Assembly: GCA_018712265.1 (NCBI GenBank)
Contig: DVHF01000082.1
Coordinates: 1-55,542 of the forward strand
DNA length: 55,542 nt
Origin: Candidatus Gallacutalibacter pullicola
GTDB lineage: Bacteria > Bacillota > Clostridia > Oscillospirales > Acutalibacteraceae
Direction of reading: 5' to 3'
Every line of letters starts with the position of its first letter. Position 1 is the stretch's first letter. Position numbers and translations under genes: made by a program. The notes under the pieces were generated by a model. It did no database searches. It was given only the letters and a program-made list of their open reading frames with translations, and was not told where the DNA came from. Of the stretch, positions 1 to 9,245 are shown piece by piece.

Positions 1-1058
1 CTGTTTTGGTTGTATTTTTTCTGGTTGCAGCGGTTTGTACAGGCATATCTCAAAATCGATACTACAATAGCTTACCTCTCGTCAGTGTACAAGAGACAGT
101 ACCAGGAAACCTTCGGGAACATCTTGAAACAGAGGCGGTTGTGGAATTTGATTATCTGCAAAATGACATAAAAGCGCCCTGTATGCTTTCCAATATAGAA
201 ATTCTGGTCTCTCCCGGGGAAACTGTGGAAGCCGGTGCTCCTATTTTTCAGGTTTCTCCTGATAATTTTTACGTCTATGAACGTCAGCTTCGGTTAGAGA
301 TTTTGGAATATGAGCGAGAGTCCGCTTCGTCTGACGGTACAGAAGAAGGAAGGCTCCGTGCAGAGATTGCAGCCTATCATCTTGCGGAGACTCAGCAGGA
401 ACTGGCAAATCTGGAAACGATACTGCAAAACGACGGCATAATAACGGCTTCATCAGCAGGTACGGTAACGAACTGCATTCCTAATGGCTCCACAGCCGCT
501 CAGGGACAGACGATAGTTCAAATGCGTACCTATGGAGAGACCGCTACACTGATTTGGAGCTGGCCGGAAGAGAGTGCTGATTATTTTGAACCGGGAGATA
601 CGGTTTCCGTTCCTTTGACAATTTGGTCGGATCAAGCGGATCCTCCCATTGCGAAAAGAGCGTATTTTGATCTGGCTATCAACCGAAAATATTACAGTGA
701 GACAGAAAATGCAGCCCGGTTTGAAGTCGAATTAACGCCAGAATTACTGGGAGGACCATTGGCTATGATGAACGGAGAGCGCGCTACTATTTTAGTGGAC
801 TATGTTTCAGACAATGAGTATGAACGTGTTCTGCCTATTGATGCAGTGGTATTTGACAGTTCTGGTTCCGGATTTCTCTATCAGCTTGATACACGCAGCC
901 GCGTATTTGGACAGGAGTATTATGCTGTCCCAACAGCTGTACAGATCGAAGGAAGAACTCAGGAATATGTAGCTGTATCCAGTATCCCGGATAAACCTGT
1001 CATTTTGAATGCGGAATCTCTCTCCGGCGATATAGAGCAGGCGGTACGGTTGCGCTAG
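1..1058 (+). CDS. HlyD/RND-type periplasmic adaptor protein, 5' partial
   Basis: The reading frame is open from the window edge, so the real start is probably upstream; an internal TTG at 6 has no visible ribosome site. About 350 residues are visible. They begin in a hydrophobic segment (membrane anchor), followed by a half-lipoyl motif around residues 55-85 (VSPGETVEAGAPIFQV), a helical hairpin rich in Glu, Leu and Ala (about 90-140), a second half-lipoyl segment (ASSAGTVTNCIPNGS) and a beta-rich C-terminal part. This is the architecture of HlyD/MacA-type adaptors, which join an inner-membrane transporter to outer components or, in Gram-positives, act with ABC transporters. Its partner would lie upstream of the window. 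The gene looks AT-richer than the rest of the window. Substrate cannot be told. Confidence 0.75.
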   Translation, partial: VLVVFFLVAAVCTGISQNRYYNSLPLVSVQETVPGNLREHLETEAVVEFDYLQNDIKAPCMLSNIEILVSPGETVEAGAPIFQVSPDNFYVYERQLRLEILEYERESASSDGTEEGRLRAEIAAYHLAETQQELANLETILQNDGIITASSAGTVTNCIPNGSTAAQGQTIVQMRTYGETATLIWSWPEESADYFEPGDTVSVPLTIWSDQADPPIAKRAYFDLAINRKYYSETENAARFEVELTPELLGGPLAMMNGERATILVDYVSDNEYERVLPIDAVVFDSSGSGFLYQLDTRSRVFGQEYYAVPTAVQIEGRTQEYVAVSSIPDKPVILNAESLSGDIEQAVRLR

Positions 1059-1166
1059 TTAAAGGAGAGTAATACCAATCGACAGCATCTCTTACAGTGC
1101 GGCATACAACACTTAGAGCAGGACTTTAATAACTACTACTTAATAATATAAGATTGTTATATCGAT

Positions 1167-1889
1167 CTACATTTGTGTATGCAGCGGACTTGCAGCCATA
1201 GGTTTTTCAAATTCGCGCCGCAGAGTGATTAGGGCTTTCTTTTCAATCCGGGATACATAGGAACGCGAAATTCCCAGCCGTGCCGCTACCTCCCGCTGTG
1301 CCAGAGGGTTCCCGCCGTCGAGGCCATAGCGCAGTTCGATGATGGTCCGCTCGCGGGGATCCAGTGCAGACGCGATATAATGCCGCAGCTTTTCCGTCTT
1401 GATTTTGTTGTCAAGATCATCGGCAATGTTGTCCTCTGTAGACATAATGTCCATCAGTGTTAGTGCGTTGCCGTCCTTATCGGTGTCAATCGGCTCGCTC
1501 AGGAAAACGTCCTGTGCGCTCTTTTTGCCGCTGCGAAAGAACATCAGAATTTCATTTTCAATGCACCGCGCCGAATAGCTGGAAAGCCGGACCGCCTTTT
1601 CACAATCGAAGCTGTCCACCGCCTTGATCAGCCCGATCGTCCCGATGGAGATGAGATCGTCCTGCTCGCTCTGGCCGGAGTAGTATTTCTTGACGATGTG
1701 TGCTACCAGACGCAGGTTATGCTCGATTAAGGCGGTGCGGGCGACGCGGTCCCCATTCTTCATTTTCCGGAGAAGATCGCGTTCCTCGGCGGCGGTCAGC
1801 GGGCGGGGGAAGGAACCGCTGCCGGTAACGTGGAGGATTAGGAACATCAGGTTGGAAAATACGGCGCTGAGCAGGGCTGACAACATCAT
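1167..1889 (-). CDS. sigK: RNA polymerase sporulation sigma factor, sigma-K
   Basis: Sigma-70 family protein of 240 residues. A hydrophobic N-terminal stretch of about 20 residues (LLSAVFSNLMFLILHV) precedes region 2, which carries NLRLVAHIVKKY and LISIGTIGLIKAVDSFD; region 4 ends with REVAARLGISRSYVSRIEKKAL. This closely follows sigma-K, the late mother-cell sporulation factor, made as pro-sigma-K and cleaved in the membrane by SpoIVFB. The hydrophobic leader fits that pro-sequence. The start is set at the ATG ending at 1889, six bases after GGAGG; a TTG one codon upstream is too close to the site. The gene is continuous, with no sign of an interrupting skin-type prophage. The upstream reverse-strand sequence near 1930-1937 (CATACGAT) resembles a sigma-E -10 element, but I see no good -35. 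Confidence 0.9.
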   Translation of the reverse strand: MMLSALLSAVFSNLMFLILHVTGSGSFPRPLTAAEERDLLRKMKNGDRVARTALIEHNLRLVAHIVKKYYSGQSEQDDLISIGTIGLIKAVDSFDCEKAVRLSSYSARCIENEILMFFRSGKKSAQDVFLSEPIDTDKDGNALTLMDIMSTEDNIADDLDNKIKTEKLRHYIASALDPRERTIIELRYGLDGGNPLAQREVAARLGISRSYVSRIEKKALITLRREFEKPMAASPLHTQM

Positions 1890-1976
1890 CAATCGCCTCC
1901 GGTTTCATAAAATTTCTGGCCCTGATCCCATCGTATGGCGGGGAGGGCTGTCCGGTGCAAGTCCGGCAAAAAAATC

Positions 1977-2005
1977 TTGACAAGTCGAAAAATCAGACCT
2001 ATAAT
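1977..2005 (+). promoter_or_regulatory. Sigma-A promoter for the thiamine transport operon
   Basis: A perfect TTGACA (1977-1982) and a perfect TATAAT (2000-2005) are separated by 17 bases. Transcription would start near 2012, about 50 bases before the TPP riboswitch, so the aptamer lies in the leader of ykoF. Confidence 0.85.
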
Positions 2006-2060
2006 AAAAATGCTTTTCTGATATAGTTCGGGAAAGCTGAAAAATCAATAGTGAGATTTT

Positions 2061-2145
2061 CCCGGGGTGCCGTATCCATACGGCTGAGATTGGCAGAAGT
2101 GCCTGACCCGTTTCACCTGATTCGGATAATACCGACGTAGGGAGT
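2061..2145 (+). promoter_or_regulatory. TPP riboswitch (THI element)
   Basis: The conserved pieces of the thiamine pyrophosphate aptamer appear in order: GGGGTGC near 2064-2070, CGGCTGAGAT at 2081-2090, TGACCCG near 2104-2110, ACCTGATTCGGATAAT at 2115-2130 and the closing CGTAGGGA at 2136-2143. It lies between a strong promoter and ykoF, so thiamine pyrophosphate should repress the operon. I see no clear terminator hairpin between the aptamer and the ykoF start, so control may act on translation or on a less obvious fold. Confidence 0.95.
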
Positions 2146-2209
2146 GGAAATGACGGTGTATATCGCCTTTTTCTGCACGGGGCTTCGGGAGCGGAAAGGG
2201 GCTTTTTTC

Positions 2210-2845
2210 ATGTCTGAAAACGAGAAGAAACCATATGTCACCTACGGATCCTGCGGATGCGGGACGTGCGGCGCGACGAAAGAGATCACCGGCTGCCGTT
2301 TTTCGCTTTCGCCTATGACGGATCAGTTTGTGGATATTATTCTGGATTCCATCGGCAAGGTGGACACCAGCAAGGTTTGGAAGGCCACCGATAAGCTTTC
2401 CACCGTGTACCGCGGCAAGCGGAACCATGTGCTCGACGCGGTGAAAGCGTGTTTTGTCCGTTCGTGGCGTGAGGGCGTGCATATGACGATGGAGGCGACA
2501 ATCTCCAGAGGCTGCCCGGGCGATCGCGACGCTGATTACTTCCTGTCGGAGGACGACGTTCTGCTCAATGAGCCGCAGATTCAGGATATCCATTTCCCGG
2601 TGGACTGCAAATTCGCGCTGTATCCGATGGGCGTGGAGAACTATATGGAGTACATTGCCCATGTGGTGAACCTTGCGATCGATCGGAACGTGTACGATAA
2701 ATCATCGCACTATGCGTCTTTCCTCAAAGGCGATGTGCAGGATCTGTTCCGCTATTTCGACGAGGCGACGGAATACTGCGATAAAAACATCAAGCACTAT
2801 ATCATGGAAATCACATTTTCCGTCAACAGCCCGACGGCGGAATGA
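2210..2845 (+). CDS. ykoF: YkoF-family thiamine/HMP-binding protein
   Basis: A 211-residue protein that follows Bacillus subtilis YkoF closely: CRFSLSPMTDQFVDIIL, then DTSKVWKATDKLSTVYRG, then SRGCPGDRDADYFLS, a second half beginning CKFALYPMG and a terminal ITFSVNSP. The two halves correspond to the tandem ACT-like domains that bind thiamine or hydroxymethylpyrimidine. YkoF is a cytosolic companion of the YkoEDC ECF transporter. The start chosen is the ATG at 2210, about ten bases after GGAAAGGGG; an in-frame ATG at 2144 would lie on the riboswitch edge. An N-terminal cysteine cluster (C15, C17, C20, C29) is denser than in the B. subtilis protein as I recall it. First gene of the TPP-controlled operon. 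Confidence 0.92.
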   Translation: MSENEKKPYVTYGSCGCGTCGATKEITGCRFSLSPMTDQFVDIILDSIGKVDTSKVWKATDKLSTVYRGKRNHVLDAVKACFVRSWREGVHMTMEATISRGCPGDRDADYFLSEDDVLLNEPQIQDIHFPVDCKFALYPMGVENYMEYIAHVVNLAIDRNVYDKSSHYASFLKGDVQDLFRYFDEATEYCDKNIKHYIMEITFSVNSPTAE

Positions 2846-2887
2846 GCCTTTTGCGGACGGATTTTACAAGAGAATGGGGAGTTTACA

Positions 2888-3490
2888 ATGAAAAAAATGG
2901 ACTGGAAATTAAAGGATATTCTGATGGTGGGCCTTGTAGGCGTGCTGTTTTCGTTTTTGTATCTGGGAATGGTGTACGTCGGAACGGGCCTGACAGCTGC
3001 GCTTACGCCGTTCGGCCTTGGCCCGCTCGGGTATGAGCCGATTTACGGCATCTGGTACATGGCGGGTATCTTTGCCCTGTACGTCATCCAGAAGCCCGGC
3101 GTCGGAATCGTCGCGGAGATGCTGGCCTCCCTGCTCGAGGTGCTCATGGGCAATATGTTCGGCCCGCGCGTATTCATCACCGGTGCGGTGCAGGGCTTCG
3201 GCTCGGAGCTCGGATTCGCGGTGTTCCGTTATCAGCGGTACGATATGCGTTCGGTGCTCCTTTCGTGCCTGTTTACCACGATATTCAGCTTCCTGTGGAA
3301 CATCTACACCTCGTCGTACTGGGCGCTGCAGCTGTGGCTGGTGCTGCTGATGCTGGCGGTGCGAATCGTCAGCGGCCTGATCATCAGCGGCGTGATCACA
3401 AAAGCGCTTGCCGACGGTCTGGCAAAATCCGGCGTGCTCAAGGGATATGCCCTGGGACGCAAATACAATAATTTTGACGAGGCGGTATAA
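2888..3490 (+). CDS. ykoE: ECF transporter substrate-binding (S) component, thiamine precursor type
   Basis: A 200-residue hydrophobic protein with about five or six membrane spans. Sequences such as YEPIYGIWYMAG, GNMFGPRVFITGAVQGFGSELGF and the second-half spans match YkoE, the S component that captures hydroxymethylpyrimidine or thiamine for the YkoCD energizing module. It starts after the purine-rich GAATGGGGAG and its stop overlaps the first base of ykoD, so the two are translationally linked. It sits in the canonical ykoFEDC order under a TPP riboswitch, which makes the substrate class secure although the exact ligand is inferred. Confidence 0.92.
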   Translation: MKKMDWKLKDILMVGLVGVLFSFLYLGMVYVGTGLTAALTPFGLGPLGYEPIYGIWYMAGIFALYVIQKPGVGIVAEMLASLLEVLMGNMFGPRVFITGAVQGFGSELGFAVFRYQRYDMRSVLLSCLFTTIFSFLWNIYTSSYWALQLWLVLLMLAVRIVSGLIISGVITKALADGLAKSGVLKGYALGRKYNNFDEAV

Positions 3491-5034
3491 TGGATCCACA
3501 GCTTTTCCTTTCCGCAAGGGATGTGACGTTCCGCTACTTTGAGCAGTCAAAGCGGAATGTCCTGGATCATGCCTCGCTGGAAATTGCCCCCGGCCGCGTG
3601 ACGGTGATCACCGGGAACAGCGGATGCGGCAAAAGCACATTCGCGGCTGTGGCGGCCGGGCTGTACCCGGAGAACGCCGGGATCCTCGAGAGCGGCGAGA
3701 TCGCTTTCCGCGGCAGGCCGCTCAAGGGGATGAGCTTCCGGGAGAGGACAAAATACCTGTCCCTGATGTTCCAGAACCCGGATCTCCAGTTCTGCATGGA
3801 CACGCTGCGGCGGGAGATGCGGTTCTGCATGGAAAATATCTGCGTGCCGCAGCCGGAGATGGATGGCCGGATCGCGCTGTGGTCGGAGCGTCTGGGGATT
3901 GACTCGCTGCTGGATCAGCCGCTGCACACGCTCTCCGGCGGCGAGAAGCAGAAGGCCGCTCTGGCGTGCCTGTTTCTGCTTGGCTCAGAGGGCGTGCTGC
4001 TCGACGAGCCGTTTGCCAACATTGACCGCGAGTCCGCGCGGGAGATCATCGCGATGCTGGGCCGCGCCAACCGCGAGGACGGTCTGACCGTGATCGCGAT
4101 TGATCACCAACTGGATGACTGGCTCCCAATCCTCGACGAGGTGATCGTCCTCGGGGAAGGGGGAAAGGTGCTCCAGCGCGGGATTACGCGCGGGAACCTG
4201 CCGCAGCAGTACCAGCTGTTTGTCGATCAGGGGATCACTTTCCCGAAAAAGCGCAGGCGCAAGCGTCCGGAGGTTCCGGAGAATGAGGCGGCGATCCGTC
4301 TGGAGGGCTTTTCCGTCCAGCGCGGGGCGTCCCGGAAACGGAAAGCGCGCGGGACAGAGCCTGATTTCCTGCTGGAAGGTGTCTCGGCGTCATTCCCGCG
4401 CGGACAGATTACGGCGATCCTCGGCCCGTCCGGGATCGGCAAGACGACGCTGTTCCTCGCTCTGCTTGGGCAGATCCCATACAATGGAGACATCTTTCTC
4501 TGCGGGGAGGGACAGGATCGCGAACTGCGCCGCATCCGTCAAAAGGATCTGTTCCGGGAGATCGGCATTGTGTTCCAGAACCCCGGCAACCAGTTCATCT
4601 CGCAGAACGTGCTGGAAGAAGTGGAGAAAAGCATCCAGCAGTGGGAGCCGCAGGCTTCGCCGGAATCGGTAAAGGAACGCGCTCTGGCACAGCTCGATAC
4701 ATACGGCCTGCGGCCGTTCCAGAGATATTCGCCGTATATGCTCAGCCAGGGACAGCAGCGGCGGCTCGCCGTGCTGGCGGTGCTCACGGGCGGACAGAAG
4801 ATCCTGCTGCTCGACGAGCCCACCTATGGCCAGGATTACCGCTCGTCAGAGGCGATTCTGGAACAGCTTTCCCGCAAGGCCGACGAGGAGGGGCTGACCG
4901 TCCTGCTGACCACACACGACCGCAAACTGGCGGGGAGCTATGCCGACAAGATCTATGAGGTGAAAGGCCGCGCGTTGGTGCAGGCCTCGCCGCAGGCTAT
5001 TCTGGATCAGGAGGGGGCGGGACTGTATGACTGA
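3490..5034 (+). CDS. ykoD: ECF transporter double ATPase (fused A components)
   Basis: A 514-residue protein carrying two ABC ATPase domains. The first has Walker A GNSGCGKST (about 38-46), Q-loop FQNPDLQF, signature LSGGEKQ and Walker B GVLLDEP. The second has Walker A GPSGIGKTT (about 314-322), FQNPGNQFIS, a variant signature LSQGQQRR and Walker B ILLLDEP. Both contain the NPD/NPG-type Q-loop environment typical of energy-coupling factor ATPases. It powers uptake through YkoE and YkoC at the membrane. The stop overlaps the start of ykoC by eight bases. The second signature (LSQGQ rather than LSGGQ) is a mild variation, which suggests unequal ATP sites. Confidence 0.92.
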   Translation: MDPQLFLSARDVTFRYFEQSKRNVLDHASLEIAPGRVTVITGNSGCGKSTFAAVAAGLYPENAGILESGEIAFRGRPLKGMSFRERTKYLSLMFQNPDLQFCMDTLRREMRFCMENICVPQPEMDGRIALWSERLGIDSLLDQPLHTLSGGEKQKAALACLFLLGSEGVLLDEPFANIDRESAREIIAMLGRANREDGLTVIAIDHQLDDWLPILDEVIVLGEGGKVLQRGITRGNLPQQYQLFVDQGITFPKKRRRKRPEVPENEAAIRLEGFSVQRGASRKRKARGTEPDFLLEGVSASFPRGQITAILGPSGIGKTTLFLALLGQIPYNGDIFLCGEGQDRELRRIRQKDLFREIGIVFQNPGNQFISQNVLEEVEKSIQQWEPQASPESVKERALAQLDTYGLRPFQRYSPYMLSQGQQRRLAVLAVLTGGQKILLLDEPTYGQDYRSSEAILEQLSRKADEEGLTVLLTTHDRKLAGSYADKIYEVKGRALVQASPQAILDQEGAGLYD

Positions 5035-5758
5035 CCGAATGATGGAAAAACTTAACCCGTTCTGGAAAGCTGTGACGATCCTGTGTGCGGGCCTCCTGCT
5101 GGCGTTCGGATACTCGGTGCTGCTCAATGTGCTGACGATTGCGATCTGTCTGCTGCTGATGCTGTTCTTTTCCCGCGCGAAGATGTCCTCCCTTGTGAAA
5201 GTACTTCTTCCCGCGCTGCTCGCGGCGGCGAGCCTGTTCATGACCGGCCTGCTGTATTCCAACGACGCCGGGGGCGAAACGGTGCGCGATTTCAGTCTGG
5301 CGGTGCATATGGTTGGATCCGTTTACAGTGCGGTGCAGCTTTCCACAAGAGTTCTGGCGTTTGCGTTTTTGGGGATGCTGTTCGCTCTCACAACGAGATC
5401 CGAGGAATTTATCGGCAGCCTGATGCACCAGTGCAAAGTAAAACCGAAATTCGCATATGGCATTTTGGCGGCGTTCCACCTGATGCCGCATATCGGGAAA
5501 GAATATCAGAATGCGGTGCTGGCGTTTCGTACCAGAGGGATCCATACAGGAAAACTGTCGCTCAAGCCGGTGTCGGCGGCGTTGGTGAATTGTATTCGCT
5601 GGTCGGAGAACGTTGCGATGGCGATGGAATCAAAGGGATTTGATGGAGATTCGGAGCGGACGTTTTATCATGTGACGGTGGTTCACTGGTATGATTTTGT
5701 GTTTTTGGGGGCGTGGATGGCGTTCCTGGTGCTCGGATTACTCTGTTTTCCCTGGTAG
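5027..5758 (+). CDS. ykoC: ECF transporter transmembrane (T) component
   Basis: A 243-residue membrane protein with several hydrophobic spans. A cytoplasmic coupling region around residues 130-175 (KFAYGILAAFHLMPHIGKEYQNAVLAFRTRG) resembles the Ala-Arg-Gly coupling motifs of EcfT proteins. It links the two YkoD ATPase domains to the YkoE S component. It is the last gene of the thiamine-precursor operon and overlaps ykoD by eight bases. The stop is followed within four bases by a family A palindromic repeat, which probably serves as the operon terminator. Confidence 0.9.
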   Translation: MTDRMMEKLNPFWKAVTILCAGLLLAFGYSVLLNVLTIAICLLLMLFFSRAKMSSLVKVLLPALLAAASLFMTGLLYSNDAGGETVRDFSLAVHMVGSVYSAVQLSTRVLAFAFLGMLFALTTRSEEFIGSLMHQCKVKPKFAYGILAAFHLMPHIGKEYQNAVLAFRTRGIHTGKLSLKPVSAALVNCIRWSENVAMAMESKGFDGDSERTFYHVTVVHWYDFVFLGAWMAFLVLGLLCFPW

Positions 5759-5761
5759 GGC

Positions 5762-5939
5762 AAAACATAAAAGTTTTGCTCAAGCTTTTTCAAAAGCTTG
5801 CGACGGGGGCATGGGGGGCGAGGAGCCCCCCATAAGCCAAAAAGGGACGCAAAGCGTCCCTCGAGAAAGGTGAGCAAACAGTGGAGACAAACCATCCGGT
5901 GGATGGTTTGCCGGAACGAATTTGCGGTCCCCCAAGCGG
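5762..5939 (+). repeat. Family A palindromic repeat, copy 1 (short form)
   Basis: The modules run in the order shared by all five copies: AAAACATAAAAGTTTT, a stem ending in AAGCTT..AAGCTTG, GGGGGGCGAGGAGCCCCCC, the hairpin GGGACGCAAAGCGTCCC, the linker GGTGAGCAAACAG, the palindrome CAAACCATCC-GGT-GGATGGTTTG, and GAACG(A/C)(A/C)TTTGCG with CCCCCAAGCGG. It starts four bases after the ykoC stop and points the same way as that gene. It probably terminates the ykoFEDC transcript. I do not recognise the family by name. Confidence 0.8.
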
Positions 5940-6054
5940 AGTGAAAACTGAACTGGAGTTCCCCAAAAAGCTTCCGGTTCACTGTGCGGAAACGGTAAAC
6001 GGGGGCGAAACCGAATCTTCCGTTATTCTGCTATTTCAGATGAAAAAAATGAAA

Positions 6055-6097
6055 AAAGCCGCGGACTGTCAGCTTGTTGCCGACGGTCCGCGGTTTT
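6055..6097 (+). terminator. Intrinsic terminator-like hairpin
   Basis: A stem of GCCGCGGACTGTC with GACGGTCCGCGG, flanked by an A-run before it and TTTTATT after it, can act in either direction. It lies between two facing family A copies, in a stretch (5940-6234) where I see no credible gene. It may insulate the convergent ykoC and araC-type genes. Confidence 0.65.
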
Positions 6098-6234
6098 ATT
6101 ATCGCTTACAGTATGACAAAATCCCCGGTTCTGCCGGCGCAGGTAAATTGATGAATGGCTGCGCAAATCAGATCTATCTCACAGCATAACAGGATCCCCG
6201 GAGCAAAGACGGTTCCTCCATATCCACGCCCGCG

Positions 6235-6507
6235 CCGCTTGGGGGATCGCAAAGGCGTTCCAGCAAACCATCCACTGGATGGTTTGCTTTCACTGTTTGC
6301 TCACCTTTTCGGGGCGCTTCGCGCGCCTTTACGGGGGCCAGCCGTACACGGCCCGTCCCCCTTTGTCGCTGCGCGACATTTCCCCCACTCTGTGGGGGAA
6401 TCTTCCCGCGCCCCCGCCGGGTCTACGCTGCCCGCTCCGGTCGGCGCCTTGTTTGTGCGCCACTGGCGCACGGCGCCCTTTGAAAAGGCGGGCGAAACTT
6501 TTATGTT
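6235..6507 (-). repeat. Family A palindromic repeat, copy 2 (long form)
   Basis: Read on the reverse strand, it has the same modules as copy 1 plus an insert of about 100 bases containing nested stems (a GGCGCC-flanked hairpin around GTGCGCCAGTGGCGCAC, and a CCCCCACAGAGTGGGGG hairpin). Its AAACATAA end supplies the TAA stop of the AraC-type gene. It is therefore oriented with that gene, facing copy 1. Confidence 0.8.
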
Positions 6508-7298
6508 TTTTCCTGATCTGGGCGTGTGCGATGCTCGGCGTATTCGCTCGGCGTACAGCCGCACATCTCTTTGAAATATTTCGTAAAATGCGGCAGACTA
6601 TGAAATCCCGATAACGCCGCCGCCTGCTGTACCTGCATCGCCTCATTTGTCAGAAGATCCTTTGCCCTATCCAGCCTTGCGGCAAGCAGTTCCGCTTTGG
6701 GAGTGCTGTGGAAAAATAATTTATAGTAGGAAAAAAACTGGCTTTTCCCCAAATTCACCAACCGGCACATACGCTCCGTGCTCCATTCCTCCTCACAGTG
6801 GGACAGGATTTGCAGCCGCGCGTTTTGGAAAAGCAGCAGCAGCGGCAGATCCTCCCCCCGGTGCTGCGACGCCTGCGTCAGATCCCGCGAGACAGCAATC
6901 AGCAGGAGATGGATCAGCGCGGTGATTTTCCTCTCATAGTGCAGATCCTTGGTGAGATATTCAGAATAAATCTGCCGCAGGATGTAATTGATTTCCTCCT
7001 GATTTCCGGGATAAAATACGGTGTTTTCCGGCACTGCGTAAGGCGCGATCATCTCAGGATCGGCGGAGAAATGCACAAAGCTGTTGCGGAATTCCCGCAC
7101 CGCGCGGTAGTGCTGGCACAGTCCCGGCGGATAGAGGATGCACGCGCCCGGCTGTGCGTGCTGGCCCGTGCGGGGACGCAGGATTTCCATCGGCGTCTGG
7201 AACAGCAGGAACAGGTAATCCCCGCTCCCGTTTGGCCGGTAGATGACGTCATGGTCGGGATTGGAGAGATTGTATCCGCAGTAGTTGGCTTTGAACAT
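6501..7298 (-). CDS. AraC-family transcriptional regulator
   Basis: A 265-residue protein. The first half is a cupin-like sensing domain (NGSGDYLFLLFQTP, GACILYPPG). The C-terminal 100 residues form the double helix-turn-helix of AraC regulators (MCRLVNLGKSQFFSYYKLFF, then the second helix pair LSGFHSLPHFTKYFKEMCGCTPSEYAEH). The frame stays open upstream to about 7664, but that would run into the divergent glycosidase. The ATG ending at 7298, preceded by GGAGCCTCC, is the likely start. It is transcribed away from the GH51 arabinofuranosidase gene and most likely controls it in response to an arabinose-containing sugar. This is inferred from the arrangement only. The stop codon lies in a family A repeat. 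Confidence 0.87.
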   Translation of the reverse strand: MFKANYCGYNLSNPDHDVIYRPNGSGDYLFLLFQTPMEILRPRTGQHAQPGACILYPPGLCQHYRAVREFRNSFVHFSADPEMIAPYAVPENTVFYPGNQEEINYILRQIYSEYLTKDLHYERKITALIHLLLIAVSRDLTQASQHRGEDLPLLLLFQNARLQILSHCEEEWSTERMCRLVNLGKSQFFSYYKLFFHSTPKAELLAARLDRAKDLLTNEAMQVQQAAALSGFHSLPHFTKYFKEMCGCTPSEYAEHRTRPDQEKT

Positions 7299-7361
7299 GG
7301 AGGAGGCTCCTTTCGGCGGTAAAATCGGAGGATATGACAAATCTTCCGGAACAAAGGGAAT

Positions 7362-7389
7362 TGGATTTCCCGGAGAATGTGATATGATC
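7362..7389 (+). promoter_or_regulatory. Putative promoter of the arabinofuranosidase gene
   Basis: TTGGAT (7362-7367) and TATGAT (7384-7389) are separated by 16 bases and lie about 40 bases upstream of the TTG start. It sits in the 132-base gap shared with the divergent AraC-type regulator, where an activator site would be expected; I could not pick out direct repeats confidently. Confidence 0.55.
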
Positions 7390-7397
7390 TGAGGTAG

Positions 7398-8927
<1,530 letters not shown>

Positions 8928-8929
8928 GT

Positions 8930-9032
8930 CTGGGGACTTTGTCCCCAGACCCCTATGAGGGGTCTCCGCGACCCCTCAACCCCGCGCCGGGACACAGTCC
9001 CGGACCCGTTTCCGCCCGGGCGCGGGGGAGAT
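8930..9032 (+). repeat. Family C GC-rich hairpin cluster, copy 1
   Basis: Successive hairpins directly after the abfA stop: TGGGGACTTTGTCCCCA, then AGGGGTCTCCGCGACCCCT, then GCCGGGACACAGTCCCGGAC, followed by CCGTTTCCGCCCGGGCGCGG. The last two modules recur nearly base for base at 34380-34443. No gene is visible between 8928 and 9245 other than these hairpins and a terminator. Confidence 0.65.
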
Positions 9033-9186
9033 CGGCACTTGGTGTCGGGACGGAAAATTTTTGAGGGGAAGGTTTATATTTATTGGTTCAGGGAACGGGG
9101 GTGTTCCGTGCGGATCGCACGGTTGTTGGGGGATTTTTTCCCCAAACCCCCTTTGAGCCGCCCGGTGAGCGGCAGCCTGTATCAGT

Positions 9187-9227
9187 CTAAAAAGGATCGC
9201 GTCCATTGTCAGACGCGATCCTTTTTT
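9187..9227. terminator. Bidirectional terminator between convergent genes
   Basis: The stem AAAAAGGATCGCGTC..GACGCGATCCTTTTTT (loop around 9203-9210) has an A-run on one side and a T-run on the other. It can therefore end both the abfA transcript and the reverse-strand 2-oxoacid oxidoreductase operon. Confidence 0.85.
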
Positions 9228-9245
9228 ATGGCTGGAATGTGATTT

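Noticed and set aside
5881-6189. Possible small protein between the two facing family A repeats
   Set aside because: It begins inside a repeat, crosses a terminator hairpin and has no recognisable domain.
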